A DNA stretch of 64,000 nucleotides from an uncultured Saprospiraceae bacterium (lineage in GTDB: Bacteria > Bacteroidota > Bacteroidia > Chitinophagales > Saprospiraceae), in the NCBI GenBank assembly GCA_937872385.1, contig CALMSO010000091.1, forward strand, positions 1 through 64,000, written 5' to 3'. The number at the start of each line of letters is the position of its first letter. The stretch's first letter is position 1. Positions 43,668 through 52,314 of the stretch are shown here, in pieces. A program made the position numbers and the translations under genes. Under the pieces are notes generated by a model. That model made no database searches. It saw nothing but the letters and a program-made list of their open reading frames with translations, and was not told the DNA's origin.

Positions 43668-44765
43668 ATGATTGGATGGCAATTTTCAGAATATAAACCC
43701 GGCGCCAACGAAACTCCTTTCGACCGGCTCTTCAAGATTTTTCAGGAATTGTTGCTCTACACCTCCGGCGACCTGCGCGAGGCCCTCTCGTGGCTGACCG
43801 AATTGGACAAGGAGTATCAACTGACGGACGAGAACTACGGCATGGCGGATTTTATTCAAGATTTGATTGACAAAGGCTACATCGAGCAGGAAAACCCCCA
43901 AACGCCGGGCTTTGTGCCTTCTTCCAAATTGGAAATTGCGCTGCGGCGCAAGGCATTGGAAGATGTTTTCGGGCAGCTGAAAAAGTCGAAACGCGGCAAT
44001 CACAGCACCCGCCAGAGCGGCCGAGGCGACGAGTTTACCGCTGATTTGCGGCCTTTTGAATTTGGCGATACTTTGGATAACATTGCCGTGTCCGAATCTT
44101 TGCGCAATGCACAACGCAACCACGGGATTGAAGAGTTTCAGCTCACCCAGGATGACCTCGAAGTGCAGGAGACTTTTTACCAGAGCCAGATGAGCACCGT
44201 ACTGATGATTGACATCTCGCACTCGATGATTTTGTATGGTGAAGATCGCATCACGCCCGCCAAAAAAGTAGCGATGGCCTTAGCCGAACTTATCACTACC
44301 CGCTACCCGAAAGATACCCTCGATGTGCTGGTATTCGGCGACGACGCCCGTCAGATAGAAATCAAGGATCTGCCTTACCTTGAGGTGGGCCCCTATCACA
44401 CCAATACGGTGGCTGGCTTGGAGCTGGCGATGGACTTGCTGCGCCGGCGCAAAAACCCGAACAAGCAGATTTTTATGATTACGGATGGCAAACCGACTTG
44501 CATCAAGAAAGGCAAGAAATATTATAAAAACAGCTTCGGGCTGGATCGCAAAATTGTGAGCCGCACGCTCGGCTTAGCAACGCAGTGCCGCAAGTTGCAA
44601 ATTCCAATTACTACCTTCATGATTGCCCGCGACCCGTACTTGGTGCGCTTCGTGGATCAGTTTACCCGCGCCAACAATGGCAAGGCTTTCTACAGCAGCT
44701 TGCAAGGCCTCGGCGAGTTCATTTTTATGGATTATAAAAACAACAAAAGCCGCCGGCATAGGTGA
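43668..44765 (+). CDS. VWA-domain protein
   Basis: 365 residues from the ATG at 43668 (MIGWQFSEYKPG); the longer frame to 43581 covers the terminator of the previous gene and is unlikely. The C-terminal von Willebrand A domain has the MIDAS motif DISHSM (Asp182), TNTVAGLEL and ITDGKPT. The N-terminal half is helical and charged. No signal peptide. Such VWA proteins commonly work with MoxR-like AAA+ ATPases to load metals or assemble complexes, but no ATPase gene is nearby. Confidence 0.87.
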   Translation: MIGWQFSEYKPGANETPFDRLFKIFQELLLYTSGDLREALSWLTELDKEYQLTDENYGMADFIQDLIDKGYIEQENPQTPGFVPSSKLEIALRRKALEDVFGQLKKSKRGNHSTRQSGRGDEFTADLRPFEFGDTLDNIAVSESLRNAQRNHGIEEFQLTQDDLEVQETFYQSQMSTVLMIDISHSMILYGEDRITPAKKVAMALAELITTRYPKDTLDVLVFGDDARQIEIKDLPYLEVGPYHTNTVAGLELAMDLLRRRKNPNKQIFMITDGKPTCIKKGKKYYKNSFGLDRKIVSRTLGLATQCRKLQIPITTFMIARDPYLVRFVDQFTRANNGKAFYSSLQGLGEFIFMDYKNNKSRRHR

Positions 44766-44773
44766 TTTTGTAA

Positions 44774-45796
44774 TCAGTCAGCGTCTAATACGCAGCCAAT
44801 GCCTGGTAGGTCTGTAGCAATGATTTTTCCATCGGATAATGCAGCTCCCCGAAAGGGGTCATTCTGAACCAACAGAGCGCCGTCCAGATCAGCCCAGTCA
44901 GCAGCTGGAGCCAATTGTGCCGCCGCTGAAATAGCGCAGGAAGTTTCGGTCATGCAGCCCAGCATCACTTGCATACCTAAAGATTGCGCTAATAGTAGCA
45001 TTTGCTGCGCCTCCCGGAGTCCGGTGCTTTTCATCAATTTGATATTAATACCATGATAGGCCCCTTGTGCCCGGAGCACGTCCGGGAGCCGCTGCACTGC
45101 TTCGTCGGCGATCAGTGGTATGGGGCTGCGCTCGGTCAGCCAGGCGTGGTCGTCGAGGCGCTCTTTAGGCATGGGTTGTTCTATCAGCGTCACTCCGCGT
45201 TCGTGTAGCCAATGCAGCATTTCCAGCGCATGGTCGCGGTCTTTCCAGCCTTGATTGGCGTCAGCAACGAGTGGTTTATCTGTTGCGCTGCGAATGGTTT
45301 CAATCATTTCCCGATCGTTATTCAATCCTAATTTTACTTTCAAAATGCGGAAATCCGTCGCTTCTTGCACTTTTTGGCGTACCACCTCCGGCGCGTCTAT
45401 ACCAATTGTGAAACAACTAAAAGGCGTTTGTGCTCGATCCAAGCCCCAGATGCGGTACCAGGGTTGCCCCAGCAGTTTGCCCACCAGATCGTGCAGGGCA
45501 ATATCCACCGAAGCTTTAGCGGCGTGGTTGCCCGGCGCCAGCGTATCTACATACTGTAAGATGGATTCTATTTGAAAAGGATCGGTAAAGGCGCTCAAGT
45601 CCACTTTGGATAGAAAATTGGTAGCAGTAGCGTGCGATTCGCCAAGATAGGGCGGCATGGAAGCTTCGCCATAGCCAGTGATGCCTTCCCAGGTTAGTTG
45701 CGTGAGCACCAGCGGGGTAGAGGAGCGCGAAGCGGCCGCCACCGTGAAAACGTGCTGCAAACGTAGCGTGTAGGGTTGGAAAGAGAAATGAATCAT
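44774..45796 (-). CDS. Dipeptide epimerase (enolase superfamily, L-Ala-D/L-Glu type)
   Basis: 340 residues from the ATG at 45796. Enolase-superfamily residues: K-x-K in RILKVKLG, metal ligands Asp in LVADANQGW, Glu in LIEQPMP and Asp in LIADEAV, opposite-side Lys in GINIKLMKSTG, and the late DLDGALL segment that binds the dipeptide amino group. The enzyme equilibrates L-Ala-D-Glu and L-Ala-L-Glu, allowing murein peptide breakdown products to be degraded. It converges on the VWA gene. Preference for other dipeptides is possible. Confidence 0.88.
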   Translation of the reverse strand: MIHFSFQPYTLRLQHVFTVAAASRSSTPLVLTQLTWEGITGYGEASMPPYLGESHATATNFLSKVDLSAFTDPFQIESILQYVDTLAPGNHAAKASVDIALHDLVGKLLGQPWYRIWGLDRAQTPFSCFTIGIDAPEVVRQKVQEATDFRILKVKLGLNNDREMIETIRSATDKPLVADANQGWKDRDHALEMLHWLHERGVTLIEQPMPKERLDDHAWLTERSPIPLIADEAVQRLPDVLRAQGAYHGINIKLMKSTGLREAQQMLLLAQSLGMQVMLGCMTETSCAISAAAQLAPAADWADLDGALLVQNDPFRGAALSDGKIIATDLPGIGCVLDAD

Positions 45797-46030
45797 TGGG
45801 TGAATTTTGTCAAAAAAGCAATGTAATACAAATTGCTGAAAGTTTTCAAAAGCGACAAACATTGGGTAGCAAAGTTTTCTTCATTCAACCTTTTGATTTT
45901 GTCGGTTTCCTACCCAAAATTCGCCTCCGCGAAGAAAATTATGACAAAGGATGACCCACGGCTCAAAATTTGTTTATTTTTGGTCAATACTCTTGAATAT
46001 CCAATTTTATTTCAAAAGAAAATACGAAGG

Positions 46031-49000
46031 ATGAGACTACTTTTTACGTTGCTGACTGGATGTTTGTTTGGCACGCTGGCAATAGCCCAACCTGCCAATG
46101 ATGAATGTACTTCGCTAATCAACCTCGGGACACTTCCGGCTTGTTCCGGCACTATTTATACCAATACAGGGGCCACGGCGTCGAATATTGGCACGCGCAA
46201 TAGCCCTTCTTGCTTCAATGGCGGTGCTACCGAGCGCGATGTTTGGTTTGCATTTACCGTGAGCGGGCAAACGACCGATGTCACTATTCAACTGCGAGGT
46301 GTGGCGAACGGACCCAGCGGCCGCGCTATTCGCAATCCGCAAATTGCCTTGTATCGAGGCGATTGCCAATTGAATGGCTTTTCGGAAATCGGCTGTGCTA
46401 CTTCGCCCAATGGCGCTACGCAAACCAATCTGGATGTGTCGGGCTTGATAGCTGGTTTGACCTATTTCATCCGCGTGAATGACTATTCGGCTACGGCCGC
46501 GCCCAATTCAGGGGATTTTACCCTGTGTGTAGATCGCTTTGCGCCCGCCGTCAATATGGGGCAGGCACCTGGCTCCAACGCCTGCTTTGGCACGCTGTAC
46601 GACTCTGGCGGCCCGGATGGCAACTATCGCAATTTTGAAAACCTGAGTTTTACAATTTGTCCTTCGCAGCCACATTCTTGTATTGAAATTGATCTGGTAA
46701 ACTTTGATATAGAACCTGACCCCTTGTTGGGCTTGTTCGCGGGCGATGTGCTTGAATTCTTTGCTGGCAGCAACAGTAGCGCGCCGCTGTTGGCAAGGGT
46801 ACGGGGGCGCTCTTTGGGCACACCTTTCCGGATACAGGCCGCGTCGGAGTGTGTCACGGTGCGCTTTCAGTCAGACTTTCTGGGTACGTTTCCCGGTTTT
46901 GAACTCAACTGGCGCTGTTCTTCAGCACCTTGCGAAAATCAAAGCCTTAACAACCCTACCGTAGTGGGTAGTTTGCCTTTTGTTCGAACTGGATTATCCA
47001 CTTGCGAATCCGCTTCTACTTTTGCCAATTCTCCTTGCGCCGATGATAATTTTCTCGGCGGCCCGGAATATGTATTTACCTATCAATCTGCTGGACGTAC
47101 CTGCATCGGGGTACAAGTGACCGGCGCTGCGGCTGGCACCGGCGTGTCGGTATTGAGTGGACTACCCGGCGACCCGGGCACCATTTGCGTTGCCAATAGC
47201 AGTAGTGGCGTTATCGCAGCCGCCGAGCTGAATGTGTCTGGCACTTATTACATCGTTGTAGCCAATCGGCAAGGATGTACGCCTTTCAATTTACGAATTG
47301 AAGAAGCAAATTGTACCCTTTCGCCGAGCTTGACCAGTGCGCTTTGCAATCCACTCAATGGCTGTACCCGTACCGATGGCTTACCTACGACCTTCTTTTT
47401 TGAGCGAGGATTTCAGGACATTACGGTGCGAGAAGGCGTGAATAATGGCTGCTGGCTTGGTTTGGGGGTACAACCCAATTTTTACTGGTTTACCATTCAG
47501 TCGGCAGCGAATGGTGATTTTGGTTTCATCATTGATAGCAACGACCCGCTGGTGTTTTCTGACTTAGATTTCAATGTATGGGGCCCTTTCCGGCAAGATG
47601 AAGTCTGTGACAATCCCAACGAAGTTATCCGTTTTATTACTAATAATCAGCCCATTCGCAGTTCTTGGTCGCCCACGCCCGGCCCTACCGGCTTGGTCAA
47701 TGTGCATCCGATTACACGTCAACCCGTGCGCGACGAATATGATTGCGGCGATACGCCTGGCCCCGATGGTGATGATTTTGTACGCACCATTCAAACGCGC
47801 GAAGGCGAAGTTTATGTAGTACTGATCAACGATTGGTCAGGTTTGATTGGCTCGGAAGGAGTACGCATTGATTGGTCGCCCTCTGGCCCCGGCGTGCTGG
47901 ATCGCTTGGAAACGGTTGTCAATGTGCGGGATACCTCCATCTGCCTTGGCGAATCTGTACAAATTAACCTCGATAGCCCCGTAAACAACATTACCTGGCT
48001 GAATGATACCAATACACTTTCTTGTAATAACTGCCCCAATCCGATAGCGACGCCCGTGCGCACCACCACGTATCGCGCCTTAGTGGATGCCGTTTGTTAT
48101 AATGATACCATTGAAGTGAAAGTGGAAGTGTATAGTGTAAATGCCGGACCAGACCTGACTGTTTGCCGAGGCGAGCAGTTTGAAATCAATGCTGGTGAAG
48201 CCTTCGACGATGCCACCTACACCTGGACGGCTCCGGCCGCCATTGAATTGAGTTGTACCGACTGTCCAAATCCTATAGTGACGGCCCTGCAACCGGGCGC
48301 ACATACCGTGACCGTAACGCTGAATGCACCGAATTGCACGCCAACCGATGCGGTACTTATCACGGTATTGAACGAAGAGTCACCTCGCTACGACATTGCC
48401 AAAGGCCTCGATATTTGTCGCGGCGATACCGTAGCCATTGGTGGGGAGCCATTTGACGGAAGCATGTACAGTTGGTCTTCTGTGCCCGCGGGTTTCAGTT
48501 CTACCGAGGCTAATCCAGAAGTGGCTCCTACGGTCACAACGACTTATTTCCTGAGCGTATCTTCGGCTACTTGCCCGGTTACCAAATTGGACAGCGTGAC
48601 GGTGCGGGTTTTTGAGCCACCGGTATTGCAAGTCGCGGCGGATACCTTGGTTTGTCAGGAGCAACCTGTATTGCTGGGGCTGGGCGAGCCGGAACCCGGC
48701 GTGACTTACGAATGGGAAGGCCCCGATTTTATAAACAATCCGGAGCGCTACCAGGCAACGGCTTTTCCGCGCTCGGCGGGCAATTATATCCTCACGGCTA
48801 CGCGCGGGGCTTGCGAAGTGAAAGACACCGTGGTGATGAATATTACCCCGATTGATATTGATATATTTGTCAGTGGCGATACACCGGATACGGTGCGTAT
48901 CTGCCGGGGGGAAGACTTGATTCTCACGGCCCGAGCATTGCCCGCTGGCGTGCGGGTAGTTTGGTCGCCTAACGACGGCTCGCTGAGCGATACTACCGGT

Positions 49001-50617
49001 TTGAATGTGATTGCAAGGCCACAGACGCAAACCACCTATTTCGCTACCGTGCGCGTGGATGATTGTGTGCGTACAGATACGCTTGTGGTCATTGTAGATT
49101 CGTTGCCGACCAATCTGGCCATTATGCCTATTGATACTTCGGTTTGTCAAGGAAGTTTAGTGCTTTTAACTTCGGAAGTCTATGAGCCGCGTGATTTTAT
49201 GGATATAAAATTTCAGTGGGTCGGGCAAGGGCAACAAACACCTGACTCTTTGTATAACATGGTGGTGATACCCGATACCACAACCCGCTATTTCCGGGTG
49301 ACTACCAGCGGTGTTTGTGTGGACACTACCTATGCAAATGTAATGGTAAAGCCCATTCCAATTCTTGAAATAACGCCATCTGATACATTAGTTTGCCCTG
49401 GTCAGCAGGTAGCCTTCCGGGTAGAGCGCCCCGAGGGCACTACCGATCCGATGTGGAGTCCGGCTACGGGCCTCAGTTGTACCGAATGTTTTGAGCCTAT
49501 AGCTACTGCGTTTAATACGGTTACCTACATGTTAGAAGCCGAACTCGACGGCTGCCCAGGGCAAGCGGCCACCACCTTGCGCGTGTTTCCTACGCCAGCT
49601 TTCCAGTTGAATCCGGAGCCTGAAATATGCCTTGGCGAATCCATTCAGTTGAATTTTGTCAGCACTACCGGCGCTCTTTATACCTGGACTTCGCCCGATA
49701 TTCCTGGCTTTACCAGTAATGATCCGCTTCTGAGGGTAACACCCAACCAAACGACTCGCTATCGCGTTGTGGCGCAGGTAACTGATTGTAATCCGGTAGA
49801 AGCCGAAATTACGGTTACGGTTATTCAACCTGCCAACGTCACTGTGCCAGCCGACCAGACCGTGTGCGAAGGCGATGCCCTAACCCTGACGGCCACCGGC
49901 ACGCTGCCGGGCCGCGAAACGTACCTTTGGCGCTGGAATGGGCAAAGCTCCAATCAGGCCAGCATTACCGTTACCAATTTGCGCGAAAATACGGTGTTTG
50001 AACTGACTTATGTCTATGGTAATAATTGCGGCCTCATCACCCGAACGGTCAACGTGCAGGTAGAGACCAACGTCCTTATTGAAGGCATTGATGTAGAGCC
50101 GATGGAATACCTGAGCGAGGGAGTGCCTGCGGGCGACCTTGTAACACTCCGCGTGAATACGGATCCGCCTGCTCCAGCCGGTACCACTTATGCTTGGACT
50201 GCCAATGGAGTATCTATCCCTGGCAATACGGCCGTGCTGCAGCATCGGCCCTTAGAAGCTGGCATGGTGACGTATGAGGTGACCATCACGTCGCCCAATG
50301 GCTGCGAGGCAATTGGCTCCATTGAGTTGAACGTCAATGAACCTGAATATATGATTCCCAATGCCTTTACACCCAACGGTGACGGTAGAAACGATTTTTT
50401 CAATGTAGTAACAAAGGGCTTGATTGAGATTGTTCAGTTTCGAGTGTATAACCGCTGGGGACAATTGGTGTACAACAATACCAATCCTTCGCAGGGCTGG
50501 GATGGCAACGTCAACGGGCGGCCTGCGCCTTCGGACGTATATGTTTATACGATCATGTTGCGTTTCCCGAATGGACGTGAAGTAACCGAGTCAGGTAACG
50601 TGACCCTTATCCGATAA
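46031..50617 (+). CDS. Large surface protein with Ig-like repeats and T9SS type B (gliding-motility-associated) C-terminal domain
   Basis: 1528 residues from the ATG at 46031 (LLFTLLTGCLFGTLAIAQ signal peptide); upstream in-frame codons to 45833 overlap the epimerase promoter region. N-terminal part (about 20-560) is Cys-rich and resembles jelly-roll or pre-peptidase-like domains (QPANDECTSLINLGTL, GLIAGLTYFIRV). From about 620 to 1430 there are about nine PKD/Ig-like modules, each with VCRGE- or CPGQQ-type starts (VCRGEQFEINAG, ICRGDTVAIGGE, VCQEQPVLLGLG, ICRGEDLILTAR). C-terminus IPNAFTPNGDGRNDFFNV to NVTLIR is the type B sorting domain. Likely an adhesin or surface filament component. Confidence 0.9.
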   Translation: MRLLFTLLTGCLFGTLAIAQPANDECTSLINLGTLPACSGTIYTNTGATASNIGTRNSPSCFNGGATERDVWFAFTVSGQTTDVTIQLRGVANGPSGRAIRNPQIALYRGDCQLNGFSEIGCATSPNGATQTNLDVSGLIAGLTYFIRVNDYSATAAPNSGDFTLCVDRFAPAVNMGQAPGSNACFGTLYDSGGPDGNYRNFENLSFTICPSQPHSCIEIDLVNFDIEPDPLLGLFAGDVLEFFAGSNSSAPLLARVRGRSLGTPFRIQAASECVTVRFQSDFLGTFPGFELNWRCSSAPCENQSLNNPTVVGSLPFVRTGLSTCESASTFANSPCADDNFLGGPEYVFTYQSAGRTCIGVQVTGAAAGTGVSVLSGLPGDPGTICVANSSSGVIAAAELNVSGTYYIVVANRQGCTPFNLRIEEANCTLSPSLTSALCNPLNGCTRTDGLPTTFFFERGFQDITVREGVNNGCWLGLGVQPNFYWFTIQSAANGDFGFIIDSNDPLVFSDLDFNVWGPFRQDEVCDNPNEVIRFITNNQPIRSSWSPTPGPTGLVNVHPITRQPVRDEYDCGDTPGPDGDDFVRTIQTREGEVYVVLINDWSGLIGSEGVRIDWSPSGPGVLDRLETVVNVRDTSICLGESVQINLDSPVNNITWLNDTNTLSCNNCPNPIATPVRTTTYRALVDAVCYNDTIEVKVEVYSVNAGPDLTVCRGEQFEINAGEAFDDATYTWTAPAAIELSCTDCPNPIVTALQPGAHTVTVTLNAPNCTPTDAVLITVLNEESPRYDIAKGLDICRGDTVAIGGEPFDGSMYSWSSVPAGFSSTEANPEVAPTVTTTYFLSVSSATCPVTKLDSVTVRVFEPPVLQVAADTLVCQEQPVLLGLGEPEPGVTYEWEGPDFINNPERYQATAFPRSAGNYILTATRGACEVKDTVVMNITPIDIDIFVSGDTPDTVRICRGEDLILTARALPAGVRVVWSPNDGSLSDTTGLNVIARPQTQTTYFATVRVDDCVRTDTLVVIVDSLPTNLAIMPIDTSVCQGSLVLLTSEVYEPRDFMDIKFQWVGQGQQTPDSLYNMVVIPDTTTRYFRVTTSGVCVDTTYANVMVKPIPILEITPSDTLVCPGQQVAFRVERPEGTTDPMWSPATGLSCTECFEPIATAFNTVTYMLEAELDGCPGQAATTLRVFPTPAFQLNPEPEICLGESIQLNFVSTTGALYTWTSPDIPGFTSNDPLLRVTPNQTTRYRVVAQVTDCNPVEAEITVTVIQPANVTVPADQTVCEGDALTLTATGTLPGRETYLWRWNGQSSNQASITVTNLRENTVFELTYVYGNNCGLITRTVNVQVETNVLIEGIDVEPMEYLSEGVPAGDLVTLRVNTDPPAPAGTTYAWTANGVSIPGNTAVLQHRPLEAGMVTYEVTITSPNGCEAIGSIELNVNEPEYMIPNAFTPNGDGRNDFFNVVTKGLIEIVQFRVYNRWGQLVYNNTNPSQGWDGNVNGRPAPSDVYVYTIMLRFPNGREVTESGNVTLIR

Positions 50618-50684
50618 AATACGAATGGATACGCGCCTTGCCGGAAACCTTTTCTCTGGCAGGGCGCGTCGAGAAAACATTACT

Positions 50685-51482
50685 ATGAAAAGGCGTATTT
50701 ATAATATTTTGTCTGTATCCGAAAACTCCGGCGATTTGAGTTGGTGGGTGGATATTTTCATCATTGCGCTTATTGTGCTGAATGTGCTGGCGGTCATTTT
50801 AGAGTCGGTGGATTCAATTTTAGTCGCTTACAGCTTTCAGTTTGCTTGGTTCGAAATATTTTCCGTAGCCATTTTTACTATTGAATACTTGTTACGCCTT
50901 TGGACGGCCAACCTTGAGCCAGGCTACGAAAAACCGCTCACCGGCCGCCTTCGCTATGCCTTGACGCCGCTTGCGCTCATTGATTTACTGGCAATTCTGC
51001 CTTTTTATCTAATGTTCATGGGCATGGATTTGCGCCTACTGCGTTTGCTGCGTTTGTTTCGCATGTTTCGATTGTTCAAAATTGCTCGTTATATTAGTGC
51101 GCTTCGGCTCATCAATCAAGTAGTAAAGCAAAAACGCGAGGAGCTGTCTATTTCACTTTTTTTGACACTCTTTATCCTGTTGATGGTTTCTACGGTAATG
51201 TATTACGTTGAAAACCGGGCACAACCAGAGCAATTTTCCAGTATCCCGGAAACGATGTGGTGGGGCATTGCTACGCTGACTACGGTTGGTTACGGCGATG
51301 TGTATCCAATCACTGGCTTGGGCAAACTGCTGGGTGGAGTCATTGCTATCATTGGGGTGGGGCTTTTCGCATTGCCAGCGGGTATTCTGGCTTCTGGTTT
51401 TTCAGATGCCTTGTCATCAAAAAATAAAAAGACCGAGCAAAATAACTTTTGCCCACGCTGCGGACAAAAACTGCAAGATTAA
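50685..51482 (+). CDS. Voltage-gated potassium channel (six-TM)
   Basis: 265 residues from the ATG at 50685. Six TM helices; S4 carries arginines at every third position (RLLRLLRLFRMFRLFK), and the pore has the K+ filter TTVGYGD (around residue 200). After S6 (IAIIGVGLFALPAGILA) a short tail ends with a zinc-ribbon-like CPRCGQKL. The architecture is that of bacterial Kv channels such as KvAP. A metal site in the tail might couple channel opening to redox or zinc, which is inference. Confidence 0.9.
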   Translation: MKRRIYNILSVSENSGDLSWWVDIFIIALIVLNVLAVILESVDSILVAYSFQFAWFEIFSVAIFTIEYLLRLWTANLEPGYEKPLTGRLRYALTPLALIDLLAILPFYLMFMGMDLRLLRLLRLFRMFRLFKIARYISALRLINQVVKQKREELSISLFLTLFILLMVSTVMYYVENRAQPEQFSSIPETMWWGIATLTTVGYGDVYPITGLGKLLGGVIAIIGVGLFALPAGILASGFSDALSSKNKKTEQNNFCPRCGQKLQD

Positions 51483-51514
51483 GTAATGGGATGTTGTTAA
51501 TTGTTATTGGGGAT

Positions 51515-51722
51515 GGGGTTTATGGTTTAGAGGGTTTAGAGGGTTTAGAAAGGTTTAGAAAGGTTAGAAGGGGGCGAACAGCAAATAGCAAACAGCGAAC
51601 AGCAAACAGCGAACAGCAAATAGCAAACAGCAAACAGCGAACAGCGTCTCGCCCTAAAGTCTGGCATCTCAAAATCTGGCATCTGGCATCTAAAATCTAT
51701 CGTCTATTATTTATCATCTAAA
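51515..51722. repeat. Modular intergenic tandem-repeat element, copy 4 (reverse orientation)
   Basis: Reading plus strand: module D reversed (GGTTTAGAGGGTTTAGAGGG, GGTTTAGAAAGG), module B reversed (AACAGCAAATAGCAAACAGC heptamers, 51577-51646) and module A reversed (CTGGCATCTAAAATCTATCG, TCTATTATTTATCATC). Core C is missing. The order D-B-A is exactly the reverse complement of copies 1 and 3, so the modules move as a unit. Confidence 0.85.
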
Positions 51723-51734
51723 AATAATCGTACC

Positions 51735-52106
51735 ATGCTATTAATTGCTAAAATACTGACCGCTGTAGTCGCATTGGAGCATTTGTACATTTTGTGGCTC
51801 GAAATGTTCGCCTGGGAAACCGCTGGCCGCCGCGTCTTTCGGGGGGCATTGGCTAAGGATTTATTCACGCCGACCAAAATATTGGCTGCCAATCAGGGCT
51901 TGTACAATGGTTTTTTGGCCGCAGGCCTCATCTGGACGTTTTTCATCACAGATGCTACCTGGAGTGCCCGTGTGGCCTTGTTTTTTCTGGGCTGTGTAGC
52001 CGTGGCGGGCATCTATGGCGCCTGGACGGTGGACAAAAAAATATTCTTCATTCAAGGAGCACCCGCTTTGTTAGCAATTGTATGCTGGCTATTGGCCATT
52101 CAGTAG
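51735..52106 (+). CDS. DUF1304 family membrane protein
   Basis: 123 residues with four predicted TM helices (AKILTAVVALEHLYILWLEM, GLYNGFLAAGLIWTFFI, VALFFLGCVAVAGIYGAW, APALLAIVCWLLA). The HLYILWLEMFAWETAG start and the NQGLYNGFLAAGL block are typical of DUF1304. Function unknown. It sits directly after repeat copy 4, whose end is 12 nt before the ATG, so the repeat must contain or neighbour its promoter. Confidence 0.85.
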   Translation: MLLIAKILTAVVALEHLYILWLEMFAWETAGRRVFRGALAKDLFTPTKILAANQGLYNGFLAAGLIWTFFITDATWSARVALFFLGCVAVAGIYGAWTVDKKIFFIQGAPALLAIVCWLLAIQ

Positions 52107-52314
52107 CACTTTTGTATTGCAATTATTTGAAAATCAAGGATTTTTATAAAAATGTATAATTCGGAAAGAATCCTCGTCCGAAATTCAAATAAAATTCGCC
52201 CAAAATTATTTATCTTTACAGAGCACAGGTATCAACACGCCCATTAATCATTAAGTATAAGTTTGCCACTTTATAGTAAACACGCTTTTTTCTAAAGAAA
52301 AGGATGTTATTTTG

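Noticed and set aside
48380..49150. Minus-strand 256-codon frame in the Ig-repeat protein gene
   Set aside because: Antisense shadow of repeat modules.
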